NCBI GenBank assembly: GCA_903877135.1
Contig: CAIRCN010000056.1
Span: forward strand, 186,001 to 250,000
Source of the DNA: an uncultured Opitutia bacterium
GTDB lineage: Bacteria; Verrucomicrobiota; Verrucomicrobiia; Opitutales; Opitutaceae
Reading direction: 5' to 3'
DNA length: 64,000 bases
This document shows positions 18,071 through 27,196 of this stretch, in pieces (the stretch's first letter is position 1; each line of letters begins with the position of its first letter). The position numbers and the translations under genes were made by a program. Under the pieces are notes generated by a model. That model made no database searches, was not told the DNA's origin, and worked only from the letters and a program-made list of their open reading frames with translations.

Positions 18071-19944
18071 GACGCGCCCTCCGCGGCGGGTCTTTCCAAT
18101 TGCAGTTCGCGCCCGTCAACCAGTTGAAGATTCGCCACCCGCCGGTAGGGCCCCGGGAGCTGCATGAGCTGCTCGTGCCGGCCCTGCTGCACGATACGGC
18201 CGTTCTCCATCACGATGATGAAATCGGCGCGGCGCAGCGTGCTGAGGCGGTGTGCGACAATGAACGTCGTGCGGCCCGCGATCGCACGGTCGAGCGCCTC
18301 GAAAATCTCGTGCTCGGTCTCGCTGTCGATTGCCGCCGTCGGGTCATCGAGCAGGAGAATGGCGGGCTCGAGCAGCACGGCGCGCGCGATGGCGAGCCGC
18401 TGGCGCTGCCCGCCGGAGAGACTGCTGCCGCTTTCACCCAGCACGGTGTCGTAGCCTTTCGGCAACTGCATGATGAAGTCGTGTGCCGCGGCGACACGCG
18501 CGGCTTTCTCGATCTGCTGGGGCGTGGCGTCGGGGTGACCAAAGGCGATGTTGGCGGCGACGGTGTTGGAGAACAGGAAGCTCTCCTGAAACACGAGGCC
18601 AATGTTGCGGCGCAGATCGTCGAGATGCAGCCGGCGGGCGTCGATCCCGTCAATCAGCACGCAGCCGCCGGTGGGGTCGTAGAAGCGCGGAATCAAGCTC
18701 ATCAGCACGCTCTTCCCAGCACCGGTCGCACCCAAAATGGCAACGCACTGACCGGGTTTCACCTCGAGATTGAGGTCGCGCAGGACCGGGTCGATGCCGC
18801 TGTAGGAAAAAGCCACGTGGTCGAACCGCACCGCGCCCTCGAGCCGCGCACGGCGCACGGCCTGCGGGGCGCTCTGCACCTCGATCGGCGCGTCGAGGAT
18901 CTCGAAGACGCGGCGCGCCCCGATGAGCGACTGCTGCACGCTGTTCACGATCCCGGCGATGTTGTTCACCTGGCCGGAGAATTGCTCGAGCAGGCCGGCG
19001 AAGACCACGAGGCCGGTGCCGAGCGGCAGCTGGTCGTGCGCGACCAGCCAGCCGCCGTAGCCGAGCAGCACCATCATGTTGATGCGCGTCAAAAAACCGA
19101 CCGCCGGCGAGAAGAGGCTCACGCGCCAGAAAATTCCGAGCTGCTGGTCGTAGCAGGCCTGGTTGGCCGTCTCGAAACGCGCGCGATCCTCGGCCTCGCG
19201 GCCAAAGCCCTTCGTCACCGCGATGCCCTGCACGCTCTCAGCGAGCGTCTGCACCATCTTTTCCACGAGCGTGCGGTTCTGCGCGTAGGCGGGCTGGATG
19301 GCGCGCGAAAACCACGCCGCCATGCCCCACAGGAGCGGCGTCGTCGCGAGGCATGCGACCGTCAGGCCGGGGCTGAGGCTGGCCATGTAGGTCACATAGA
19401 CCGTGAGCGAGATCACCATGATCACGCTCTGGATCAGCACCTGATCGACAAACATGCGCACCGCTTGCACGTCGCTCGTCACCCGCGTGATGATCGAGCC
19501 GGTCGTGTTGGCGTCGAAAAAACGGAAGCTCAGCCGCTGGAGTATTTCGTAAACCTCGCCGCGCAGATCGACCACGAGCTGCTGCTGCACGAGTTTGTTG
19601 ACCGAGACGAAATAGACGTAGTTCAGCAGCGCGCGGCTCAGGGCCAGCACCAAGATGAGTCCGGCAAGGAGCGCCAGCACATGCAGCCACGGCCAGTCTT
19701 CGGGGAGCGCCAAATGCAGCCGGTTGGGCGCCAGCGGCACGCCCTCGACTTTGTGGCGGATGTAGTCGATTCCAAGGCCCGTGAAGCTCAGGCCGAAAAT
19801 ACCCATCGTCAGCAGCACGAGCTGGATCGCAAGAACCTTAACGCAGCCGAGCCGGTAGCGCCACGTCAGCCGGAACAACCGCCGGATCAGCTCCCCGTTC
19901 GAGGGAGCCGGAGCGGCAGCGACGGCGGGTGGCGGAGCGGACAT
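18067..19944 (-). CDS. ABC exporter half-transporter with degenerate catalytic site
   Basis: 625 residues: membrane domain (~30-345) and nucleotide-binding domain (~375-620). Walker A is GATGAGKS (~403) and the signature is canonical LSGGQRQR. Walker B reads ILLLDDPTAAID (~533), where the catalytic Glu is replaced by Asp. The switch His is in FIVAHRLSTLRR. Its partner has an altered signature, so together they would form one normal and one impaired ATP site. The start is ATG 19944 (MSAPPPAVAAAP); upstream frame text is Arg-rich shadow. First gene of the exporter pair. Confidence 0.93.
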   Translation of the reverse strand: MSAPPPAVAAAPAPSNGELIRRLFRLTWRYRLGCVKVLAIQLVLLTMGIFGLSFTGLGIDYIRHKVEGVPLAPNRLHLALPEDWPWLHVLALLAGLILVLALSRALLNYVYFVSVNKLVQQQLVVDLRGEVYEILQRLSFRFFDANTTGSIITRVTSDVQAVRMFVDQVLIQSVIMVISLTVYVTYMASLSPGLTVACLATTPLLWGMAAWFSRAIQPAYAQNRTLVEKMVQTLAESVQGIAVTKGFGREAEDRARFETANQACYDQQLGIFWRVSLFSPAVGFLTRINMMVLLGYGGWLVAHDQLPLGTGLVVFAGLLEQFSGQVNNIAGIVNSVQQSLIGARRVFEILDAPIEVQSAPQAVRRARLEGAVRFDHVAFSYSGIDPVLRDLNLEVKPGQCVAILGATGAGKSVLMSLIPRFYDPTGGCVLIDGIDARRLHLDDLRRNIGLVFQESFLFSNTVAANIAFGHPDATPQQIEKAARVAAAHDFIMQLPKGYDTVLGESGSSLSGGQRQRLAIARAVLLEPAILLLDDPTAAIDSETEHEIFEALDRAIAGRTTFIVAHRLSTLRRADFIIVMENGRIVQQGRHEQLMQLPGPYRRVANLQLVDGRELQLERPAAEGAS

Positions 19945-20035
19945 GCGAGCGCCCACGCTACGTTCCCGCCTCGCGAACACACGAAATTTTTTCGCGCCCG
20001 CCTGCGGACCCGCTCTTTCTCGGCGCCGGCCCGAG

Positions 20036-20572
20036 CTATTTCTGCGCCTGATTGGCGCCTTGCGCCGCCTGTTCACGCAACGCCCGGCGGCGCCGCACCT
20101 CGGTCGCAACCGCCTCGAGCCGGCGCTGTTCGTCGGCCGGTGTGGGGTTGAGCACGATTGGCCCGCCCACCGGCGTGGCCACGTTTGGCCGCGGGCCGAG
20201 CGCAGGGGCCGCCGTGATCTTGGCCGCCTTCAGCGTCAGGGTGAGCATGCGACCATGGTGGTCGACCGTGATCATGTCGCGCGCAGGATCATGCGTCTTG
20301 ATGACGAACTCTCGCCCGGGCTCATTGAGCCGGGCCCACACACTCGATTTTTTGCCCGAGTCGAAAACGCTAAACATGTAGTCGCCGCCATCCGCCATGA
20401 TGCCGCGCAGTTCCAGCGGCGAGTCAGGCGTCGCTGCGGCCCCATTGTTGGTGGACGCCGGGGGCAGAAAAGGCGACACCGCTGCCGGTCCATCCGCCGC
20501 GCACACCGCCAGTCCCAGCGCGAGGCTGAGACAGGTAAACAGGCAGGCGTGGCGAACAGACGGGAGCATCAT
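20036..20572 (-). CDS. small secreted protein of unknown function
   Basis: 178 residues. A signal peptide (residues ~8-26, CLFTCLSLALGLAVCAA) is followed by a Pro/Ala linker, a beta-rich core (SPLELRGIMADGGDYMFSVFDSG, FVIKTHDPARDMITV, GRMLTLTLKAAKI) and a charged helical C-terminus. I do not recognise a named family; the core resembles small beta-sandwich domains seen in type II secretion or pilus accessory proteins, but that is weak. It lies 91 bases upstream of the ABC exporter pair, same strand, and has its own promoter. Confidence 0.75.
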   Translation of the reverse strand: MMLPSVRHACLFTCLSLALGLAVCAADGPAAVSPFLPPASTNNGAAATPDSPLELRGIMADGGDYMFSVFDSGKKSSVWARLNEPGREFVIKTHDPARDMITVDHHGRMLTLTLKAAKITAAPALGPRPNVATPVGGPIVLNPTPADEQRRLEAVATEVRRRRALREQAAQGANQAQK

Positions 20573-20577
20573 TGTAT

Positions 20578-20605
20578 TAGATAGGACGAGGACCGACCGC
20601 GTCAA
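20578..20605 (-). promoter_or_regulatory. sigma70-like promoter, possibly leaderless
   Basis: On the minus strand, TTGACG at 20605-20600, a 16-base spacer and TATCTA at 20583-20578. Transcription would be expected to begin about seven bases on, at 20572-20570, which coincides with the double ATG of the secreted-protein gene. The mRNA may therefore have no 5' untranslated leader. Confidence 0.5.
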
Positions 20606-20689
20606 GTGACGCCTGCCGGCGCGCACGCCGCGGATCGAGCCTATTACTCTTGAATCAGGTCGTGGCACTTGTGAGCCTCGCGCCCACCC

Positions 20690-23278
20690 GTGCAGCTCGA
20701 TTCCATCTTTTTTACCGCTGGCGAGGCCGAGCTGTTCAGCCGGCTCGGCGGCATGCCCAGCGGCCATACCACCGAGGCTGCCGCGCAGACTCTGCGCAAA
20801 GTCGGCCCCAATAACGTCGCCACCGGCGGGCGTCGCTCCTGGATCGTCGACCTGCTCGCCCGCTGCCGCAATCCGCTGGTCATCCAGTTGCTCATCATCG
20901 CCGCGGTTTCCTATTTCATGGACGACCTCCGTTCGACGGTCGTCGTGGGCGGCATGGTTTTCCTGAGTGTGGTGCTTTCCTATATTCAGGAGACACGCTC
21001 GTCGCGCGCGGTCGAAAAACTCCAGAAACTGGTCAAGACCACCGTCACCGTCCTGCGTGACGGCAAGGAAGCCGAGGTGCCGCTTGAGGAGATCGTTCCG
21101 GGCGACATCGTAATCCTCGCTGCCGGCAGCCTGATCCCAGCGGATCTGCGCATCTTGTCAGCCAAGGATTTTTTCGTCACGCAATCCGCGCTCACCGGCG
21201 AATCGATGCCGGTGGAGAAAGGGGCTGACGCCAACCAGCCCGCGGGCCGCGCACCGTTCGACTTCACGAATGCCTGCTTCATGGGCAGCAATGTCCTCAG
21301 CGGCTCCGCCCGCGGCATCGTGATCGCGACAGGCAGCCGCACCTATTTCGGCGCGCTCGCCGAGAAGCTCATGGGCAAGCGTGAAGCCACGAGCTTCGAC
21401 AAGGGCATCAAGGATTTCACCTGGCTCATGATCCGGTTCATGATCGTGATGGTTTCAATCACGTTCCTGATCGTCGGGCTCACGAAGCACGACTGGGCCG
21501 AGGCGCTGCTTTTCGCGCTATCCGTCGCCGTCGGCCTTACCCCCGAGATGCTGCCGATGATCATCACGGTCTGCCTCTCGAAGGGCGCGCTGATGATGTC
21601 GCGCAAAAAGGTCATCGTGAAACACCTCCACGCGATCCAGAATTTCGGCGCGATGGACGTGCTCTGCACCGACAAGACCGGCACGCTCACGCAGGATCAC
21701 GTGGTGCTCGAGCGCTACGTCGACGTGACCAACCGGCAAAGCGAGGACGTCCTGCGCTACGCCTACATGAACAGTTTTTACCAGACGGGCCTGCGCAACC
21801 TCCTCGACCGCGCCATCCTGGCCCACACCGACCTCGACGTCGAACGCGAGTGCAAGAAGGTCGATGAAATCCCGTTCGACTTCAAACGCCGTCGCATGTC
21901 CGTCGTCATCGATTACGAGGACCGCCACGTGCTCATCTGCAAGGGCGCCGTCGAAGAAGTCTCCGCCGTCTGCGAAAACTATCAGGTCGACGAGGACATC
22001 AACCCGCTCATCCGCCTCATCCGCGACGACCTGCTGGACGAATATCGCAACCTCAGCGCCGACGGCTACCGCGTGCTCGCGATCGCCTACCGCGAGTTCG
22101 ACAAGACAAAACAGACCTTCGCCGTCACCGACGAATCCGAGATGACGCTCCTCGGCTACATCGCATTCTTCGATCCCGCCAAGGAAACCTCGGCGAAAGC
22201 AATCGCGGCGCTCACCCGCTCCGGTGTCACCGTGAAGATCCTCACTGGCGACAATGAACTCGTGACCCGCAAGGTTTGCAGCGATGTCGCGATGACGATC
22301 ACGAGGATCGTCACCGGCCCGCAACTTGCCGCCCTCGACGAAGCCGCCTTCGCCCGCGAGGTCGAAGAAGGCAACGTCTTCGCCCGGCTCACGCCCGACC
22401 AGAAGGAAAAAGTAATCAAGACGCTGCGCGCAAACGGCCATGTCGTCGGCTTCATGGGCGACGGCATCAACGACGTGCTCGCGATGAAGGCCGCCGACGT
22501 CGGCATTTCCGTAGACACCGCTGTCGACGTCGCGAAGGAATCCGCCGACATCATCCTCCTCGAAAAAAGCCTGCTCGTGCTCGAGGACGGTATCATCGAG
22601 GGACGGCGCGTCTTCGCCAACATCACCAAGTATATCAAGATGGGCGCCAGTTCCAATTTCGGGAACATGTTCAGCGTGGTCGGCGGCGCCTACTTTCTGC
22701 CGTTCCTGCCGATGGCGCCGATCCAAGTGCTCGTGAACAACCTCCTCTATGACTTCTCGCAAATCGGCATCCCGCTCGACCACGTCGATGAGGAATACCT
22801 TGCGAAGCCTCGCCGGTGGAACATCAAGAGCATCCAAAAATTCATGCTTTTCATCGGGCCAATCAGCTCGATCTTCGATTACGCAACATTTTTCCTCATG
22901 CTCTATTTCTTCGGCTGCGCGGCCTACGTGCTGCCGGCGGAGGGCGCGGCTGCCACGCCGGCGAGCGCGATATTCGAGCGACTTTTTCACACAGGCTGGT
23001 TCGTCGAGTCGCTGCTCACACAGACGCTCATCGTCCACATCATCCGCACGAACCGAATCCCGTTCATCCAGAGCCGCGCGAGCAAGTCCATGTTCTTCAC
23101 CACCCTCACCGTCATGGCGGTCGGCTGCTGGCTGCCCTACTCTCCCCTCGCAAACTTCCTTGGCTTCGAGCCTCTTCCGCTGGTTTTCTTTGTCTGGATG
23201 TTCGCCTTCCTGCTCGCCTACAGCGTGCTCACCCACACCGTGAAGACATGGTTCATCCGTAAATTCGGCACTGACTGA
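20690..23278 (+). CDS. mgtA: magnesium-translocating P-type ATPase
   Basis: 862 residues, the normal size of MgtA/MgtB (type IIIB P-type ATPases). The phosphorylation site is CTDKTGTLTQ, Asp ~327. TGES (actuator) and GDGINDVLAMKAADVGIS (hinge) are present, and VGLTPEMLPMIITVCLSKGA is the MgtA-type membrane motif. The start is GTG at 20690, giving QLDSIFFTAGEAELF. It should import Mg2+ across the inner membrane under low Mg2+. The 117-base gap to the divergent gene shows no recognisable Mg-sensing leader structure. The EIIA-like gene begins 2 bases after its stop. Confidence 0.95.
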   Translation: MQLDSIFFTAGEAELFSRLGGMPSGHTTEAAAQTLRKVGPNNVATGGRRSWIVDLLARCRNPLVIQLLIIAAVSYFMDDLRSTVVVGGMVFLSVVLSYIQETRSSRAVEKLQKLVKTTVTVLRDGKEAEVPLEEIVPGDIVILAAGSLIPADLRILSAKDFFVTQSALTGESMPVEKGADANQPAGRAPFDFTNACFMGSNVLSGSARGIVIATGSRTYFGALAEKLMGKREATSFDKGIKDFTWLMIRFMIVMVSITFLIVGLTKHDWAEALLFALSVAVGLTPEMLPMIITVCLSKGALMMSRKKVIVKHLHAIQNFGAMDVLCTDKTGTLTQDHVVLERYVDVTNRQSEDVLRYAYMNSFYQTGLRNLLDRAILAHTDLDVERECKKVDEIPFDFKRRRMSVVIDYEDRHVLICKGAVEEVSAVCENYQVDEDINPLIRLIRDDLLDEYRNLSADGYRVLAIAYREFDKTKQTFAVTDESEMTLLGYIAFFDPAKETSAKAIAALTRSGVTVKILTGDNELVTRKVCSDVAMTITRIVTGPQLAALDEAAFAREVEEGNVFARLTPDQKEKVIKTLRANGHVVGFMGDGINDVLAMKAADVGISVDTAVDVAKESADIILLEKSLLVLEDGIIEGRRVFANITKYIKMGASSNFGNMFSVVGGAYFLPFLPMAPIQVLVNNLLYDFSQIGIPLDHVDEEYLAKPRRWNIKSIQKFMLFIGPISSIFDYATFFLMLYFFGCAAYVLPAEGAAATPASAIFERLFHTGWFVESLLTQTLIVHIIRTNRIPFIQSRASKSMFFTTLTVMAVGCWLPYSPLANFLGFEPLPLVFFVWMFAFLLAYSVLTHTVKTWFIRKFGTD

Positions 23279-23280
23279 TC

Positions 23281-24081
23281 ATGCGCAGCATCCTTACCGC
23301 CCTGCAGGAAAGCCGGCTCTTCGAACTCCCGGAGACCGGCAAGGCCCGCGCGCTCGAGTTCCTCGCGCGCATCCTCGATGCCAACCCCGACATCGAGGTC
23401 GGCACCGACACAATCGAGGAAGTCCAAAAACGCGAACTCGAGTGCAACACCGGCATCGGCATGGGTGTCGGTGTGCCGCATATCCGGGCGCGCCGCGAAG
23501 AGGGCGATCTGTTTTGCGCCGTCGGCTGGTCGGCGCAGGGCATCGACTACGGAGCACCCGACGGCAAACCCGTTCACCTCGTGGTGATGTATTACATACC
23601 CGGCGCGCAAAAAAACGTCTACCTCAAGGAAATCTCAACGTTGGTCAAAGCCATGCGGAAGAGCGGCGGCATCGAGCCTATCGCCCATGCAACCGACCTC
23701 AACGACGTCCGCAATCTCCTTCTCGACTGGGTCAGCACCGTGCTCAGCGACTCTGGCCCTGAGGCCGTCGCGCGCATGATCAAGCTTGACGTCCGGCAAA
23801 CGCAGGCGGTGCCCGCCGCACCACCATCGGCGGAAACCGCCCCGATCGCCACCGGAGCACTGTCCTTTCAGGTTCTGACCTCGGCTTCGGGCCCGCTGAT
23901 TGTGCTGGCCCACGATCCCGCTTGGGTCGAGGCCTGCGAGAAGGACGCCACATTCGTGCAGCGCCTGACCACCGGTGCGCCCTTCGCGGTGGCCGGCCGG
24001 CAGATTTTCGTCACGGGCTCTTCTTCCTTCAGTGGCGGCCGCATGCTGCACCAGTGTGTCGCCGTAGCGCCAGGAGCCTGA
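23281..24081 (+). CDS. PTS EIIA (fructose/nitrogen type)-like protein with extra C-terminal domain
   Basis: 266 residues. Residues ~1-150 form an EIIA type-2 domain with the phospho-accepting His in GVGVPHIRA (~62). After a Pro/Ala linker (~180-195) an additional ~75-residue domain follows (SFQVLTSASGPLIVLAHDPAWVEA...) that I do not recognise. No EIIB or EIIC lies nearby, so a regulatory rather than sugar-transport role is likely. The spacing of 2 bases from the Mg2+ ATPase stop implies one operon; EIIA phosphorylation may modulate the pump, which is inference. Confidence 0.88.
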   Translation: MRSILTALQESRLFELPETGKARALEFLARILDANPDIEVGTDTIEEVQKRELECNTGIGMGVGVPHIRARREEGDLFCAVGWSAQGIDYGAPDGKPVHLVVMYYIPGAQKNVYLKEISTLVKAMRKSGGIEPIAHATDLNDVRNLLLDWVSTVLSDSGPEAVARMIKLDVRQTQAVPAAPPSAETAPIATGALSFQVLTSASGPLIVLAHDPAWVEACEKDATFVQRLTTGAPFAVAGRQIFVTGSSSFSGGRMLHQCVAVAPGA

Positions 24082-24138
24082 AGCGAGCCTCGGCGCTTTC
24101 GCTCTTGGCCGCCCGCCCACTCACTGCCAAAGAACGGC

Positions 24139-25089
24139 ATGCGCCAAATTGTTTCCCTTTTTCTCGCCGCGCTCATGCTGTCCGGTTGCACCCTGAAAGA
24201 GGGACCGTGGCGCTACCAGGGCTATCTTGAGGGCGAGTTCGTTTACGTCGCCTCGCCCCTCGCCGGCCGGCTGGAGAAACTTACCGTCACGAAAGGCACG
24301 CGCATCGAAATCGGCGCCACACTTTTCATGCTCGAACGCAGCGCCGAACTCGCCGCCCAGCACCAGGCCGGCGAGCAGCTCCGCGCCGTCCGCGCGCGTC
24401 TCGACGACCTGCGCAAAGGTTCCCGCCCCACCGAACTCGCCACCCTCGAGGCGCGGCTTGAGCAGGCGCGCGCCGCCGCCCAGTTATCCAAACTTGACCT
24501 CGACCGGCAGGAGGCGCTCTTCAAGACTCACGTCATTTCCGACAGCGACTACGACCGCTCCAGGCTATCTCACGAAAAAGATAGCCGCGCCCTTGACGAG
24601 CTTTCCACTCAGATCGCCACCGCGCAGCTTGGCGGCCGTAGCGACGCCATCGCCGCCGCCGATGCGGACGTCAGCGCCGCCGCCGCCGCGCTCGCCCGCG
24701 CCAACTGGAACGTCGAGCAAAAAACGCAGGCCGCGCCGCGCGCCGCGCTCGTTTACGACACACTTTATCGCGAGGGCGAATTCGTCGCCGCAGGCAATCC
24801 GGTCGTCGCGCTGCTGCCGCCAGAAAACCTCAAGGTCCGGTTCTTCGTGCCCGAATCCGATTTCGCCGCGCTGAAAACCGGCGATCGCATGCAGGTCAAC
24901 GTCACCGGCCGCCCCGCTCTCTTCGCCCGGGTGAGCTATCTTTCGCCGCAGCCCGAATACACGCCGCCCATCCTCTACAACCGCGAGAACCGCGCCAAAC
25001 TGGTCTTCATGGTCGAAGCGGTGTTCGACGCTGGCACCGCCCGCGATCTTCACCCCGGTCAGCCCGTGGACGTCACTCCTGCGAAGTAG
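24139..25089 (+). CDS. HlyD-family membrane fusion lipoprotein
   Basis: 316 residues. The lipobox is LMLSGC, so it is a lipoprotein with Cys ~17. The biotinyl-lipoyl-like half (YLEGEFVYVASPLAGRLEKLTVTKG) is followed by a long Ala/Leu-rich coiled coil (~70-200) and the returning half (FVAAGNPVVALLPPENLKVRFFVPE). This is the YbhG-type periplasmic adaptor. It comes before the ABC ATPase and permease genes with gaps of 23 bases and a 4-base overlap, forming a three-gene export system. No outer-membrane TolC gene is in the window. Confidence 0.92.
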   Translation: MRQIVSLFLAALMLSGCTLKEGPWRYQGYLEGEFVYVASPLAGRLEKLTVTKGTRIEIGATLFMLERSAELAAQHQAGEQLRAVRARLDDLRKGSRPTELATLEARLEQARAAAQLSKLDLDRQEALFKTHVISDSDYDRSRLSHEKDSRALDELSTQIATAQLGGRSDAIAAADADVSAAAAALARANWNVEQKTQAAPRAALVYDTLYREGEFVAAGNPVVALLPPENLKVRFFVPESDFAALKTGDRMQVNVTGRPALFARVSYLSPQPEYTPPILYNRENRAKLVFMVEAVFDAGTARDLHPGQPVDVTPAK

Positions 25090-25112
25090 GGTCGCCCAGG
25101 ATCGTTCGCGCC

Positions 25113-26042
25113 ATGTCTGCCTCATCCGCTTTCGTCATCGACGTCACCGGCATCACGAAGCGTTTCGGCGACAAAACCGTCGTCAACGCCATCGACCTCC
25201 AGGTGCCGCGCGGCGAAATCTTCGGCTTCCTTGGGCCCAACGGCTCCGGCAAGACCACCTTCATCCGCATGCTTTGCGGCCTGCTCACGCCCGACGGCGG
25301 CAGCGGCACCTGTCTCGGCTACGACGTCCTCACGCAGCAGGCCGCGATCAAGCGCCACGTCGGTTACATGACGCAGCGTTTCAGCTACTACGAAGACCTC
25401 TCGATTCGCGAAAATCTCGATTTCATCGCCCGCATCTACGATATTTCCGACCGCCGAGCCGCCGTGCAGCGCAGCCTCGAACGCCTCGGCCTCGCCCAGC
25501 GCAGCCACCAACTCGCCGGCGAACTTTCCGGCGGCTGGAAACAGCGCCTCGCCCTCGCCGCCTCGCTTATCCACGAGCCGCAGTTGCTTCTCCTCGACGA
25601 ACCCACTGCTGGCGTCGACCCGAAGGCGCGGCGCGATTTCTGGGACGAGATTCATCAACTCGCCGCCGACGGCCTCACCGTGTTGATCACCACTCATTAC
25701 ATGGACGAGGCCGAGCGCTGCCACCGCCTCGCCTACCTCGCCTATGGCAACCTCCTCACGCGTGGCACGCTCGAGGAAGTCCTCATCACTGCGCGATTGA
25801 CGACGTGGACCGTCACCGGCCCGGGCCTGCGCGAACTCGCCGCGGCGCTGCGCCGGCAACCGGGCGTCGAGCAGGTCGTCGCCTTCGGCAACACCCTTCA
25901 CGTCAGCGGCCGCGATGCCGCCCTCCTCGATACCGCAATCGCCGCCGTGCGAGACCCGCAGCACGAATGGACGCGTGTGCGCTCCGGGCTAGAAGACGTG
26001 TTCATCAGCCTCATGGACACCGCAAAGGACAATTTCGCGTGA
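25113..26042 (+). CDS. ABC transporter ATP-binding protein (YbhF-like, single domain)
   Basis: 309 residues. Walker A GPNGSGKTT, signature LSGGWKQR, Walker B LLLLDEPTAGVDP and switch His in TTHYMDEAERC are all intact. The C-terminal extension with VVAFGNTLHVSGRD is typical of the ABC-2 exporter ATPases. E. coli YbhF has two ATPase modules in one chain; here there is one, so the working pump is probably a homodimer of ATPase subunits. The permease gene starts by a GTGA overlap at 26039-26042. Confidence 0.94.
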   Translation: MSASSAFVIDVTGITKRFGDKTVVNAIDLQVPRGEIFGFLGPNGSGKTTFIRMLCGLLTPDGGSGTCLGYDVLTQQAAIKRHVGYMTQRFSYYEDLSIRENLDFIARIYDISDRRAAVQRSLERLGLAQRSHQLAGELSGGWKQRLALAASLIHEPQLLLLDEPTAGVDPKARRDFWDEIHQLAADGLTVLITTHYMDEAERCHRLAYLAYGNLLTRGTLEEVLITARLTTWTVTGPGLRELAAALRRQPGVEQVVAFGNTLHVSGRDAALLDTAIAAVRDPQHEWTRVRSGLEDVFISLMDTAKDNFA

Positions 26043-27184
26043 GCACCGCAATGCACCGCTTCACCTTCCATCGCTTCTGGGCAATTGTGTTGAAGGAGTT
26101 TATCCAGATGAAGCGCGACCGAGTGACGTTCGCGATGATGGTCGGCATCCCGCTGATGCAGCTCATGCTCTTCGGCTTCGCGATCAATTCCGATCCGAAA
26201 CACCTGCCGACCGCCATCCGCGCCGCCGACCAGGGGCCGTTCGCCCGCACGCTCGTCGCCGCCATGCGCCACAGCGACTACTTCACGCTGATCCGCGAAA
26301 CCGATTCCGAAGTCGAGACGCAGCGCCTCCTTCAACTCGGTGAGGTGCAGTTCGTCGTCAACATCCCCGAGGATTTCTCGCGCCGGTTGCTCCGCGGCGA
26401 GCGACCCGCCGTGCTGCTCGAGGCCGACGCCACTGATCCCTCCGCTGCCGGCCCCGCGCTCAACGCTCTGCGCGCCATCTCCACGACCGTCTTCGACCGC
26501 GACCTCATCGGCCCGCTCGCCCAGCTGCGCGTGCCGGCCGGCCCGGTGGATTTTCGCATCCACGCGCATTACAATCCGGAAAACATCACCCAATACAACA
26601 TCGTGCCTGGACTCATGGGCGTCGTCCTGACGATGACAATGGTCATCATCACCGCCCTCGCCATCACCCGCGAACGCGAGCGCGGCACGATGGAAAACCT
26701 CCTCGCCACGCCCGTGCGCCCCTTCGAGGTGATGAGCGGAAAGATTTTGCCCTACATCATGGTCGGCTACGTCCAAGTGACGCTCATTTTGCTGGCCGCG
26801 CATTTCATTTTCAACGTGCCGATGATCGGCAGCCTGCCGCTGCTTTACGGCGTCGCGCTCTTCTTCATCGCGGCCAACCTCGCGATGGGCATCACGTTTT
26901 CCACCTTGGCAAAAAACCAACTGCAGGCCGTGCAAATGGCGTTCTTCTTCTTCCTGCCATCGATCCTGCTCTCGGGCTTCATGTTTCCGTTCCGCGGCAT
27001 GCCGGAGTGGGCGCAGTGGATCGGCACCTGCCTGCCGCTGACGCATTTCCTCCGCATCGTGCGCGGTATTTTACTAAAAGGAAACGGCCCCTTCGAAATC
27101 GCCCCTGAACTCTGGCCGCTCCTGCTCTTCCTCACCGTCGCGATGTCTATCGGTGTGAAGCGCTACCGGCAGACGCTGGACTGA
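26039..27184 (+). CDS. ABC-2 type permease (YbhS/YbhR-like)
   Basis: 381 residues. One N-terminal membrane segment (~22-45), a large external domain (~46-180) and five C-terminal membrane segments, which is the ABC-2 layout. Conserved text is NIVPGLMGVVLTMTMVIITALAITRERERGTMENLLATPV. GTG at 26039 overlapping the ATPase stop is preferred; ATG 26051 would remove four residues. Only one permease gene is present where E. coli has two, suggesting a homodimer. Export substrate unknown. Confidence 0.93.
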   Translation: MSTAMHRFTFHRFWAIVLKEFIQMKRDRVTFAMMVGIPLMQLMLFGFAINSDPKHLPTAIRAADQGPFARTLVAAMRHSDYFTLIRETDSEVETQRLLQLGEVQFVVNIPEDFSRRLLRGERPAVLLEADATDPSAAGPALNALRAISTTVFDRDLIGPLAQLRVPAGPVDFRIHAHYNPENITQYNIVPGLMGVVLTMTMVIITALAITRERERGTMENLLATPVRPFEVMSGKILPYIMVGYVQVTLILLAAHFIFNVPMIGSLPLLYGVALFFIAANLAMGITFSTLAKNQLQAVQMAFFFFLPSILLSGFMFPFRGMPEWAQWIGTCLPLTHFLRIVRGILLKGNGPFEIAPELWPLLLFLTVAMSIGVKRYRQTLD

Positions 27185-27196
27185 AGCGCCACGCAC

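Noticed and set aside
18100-20151. 683-codon plus-strand frame over the ABC exporter
   Set aside because: His/Gln/Arg/Glu-rich shadow of the ABC half-transporter, whose Walker and signature motifs are on the minus strand.
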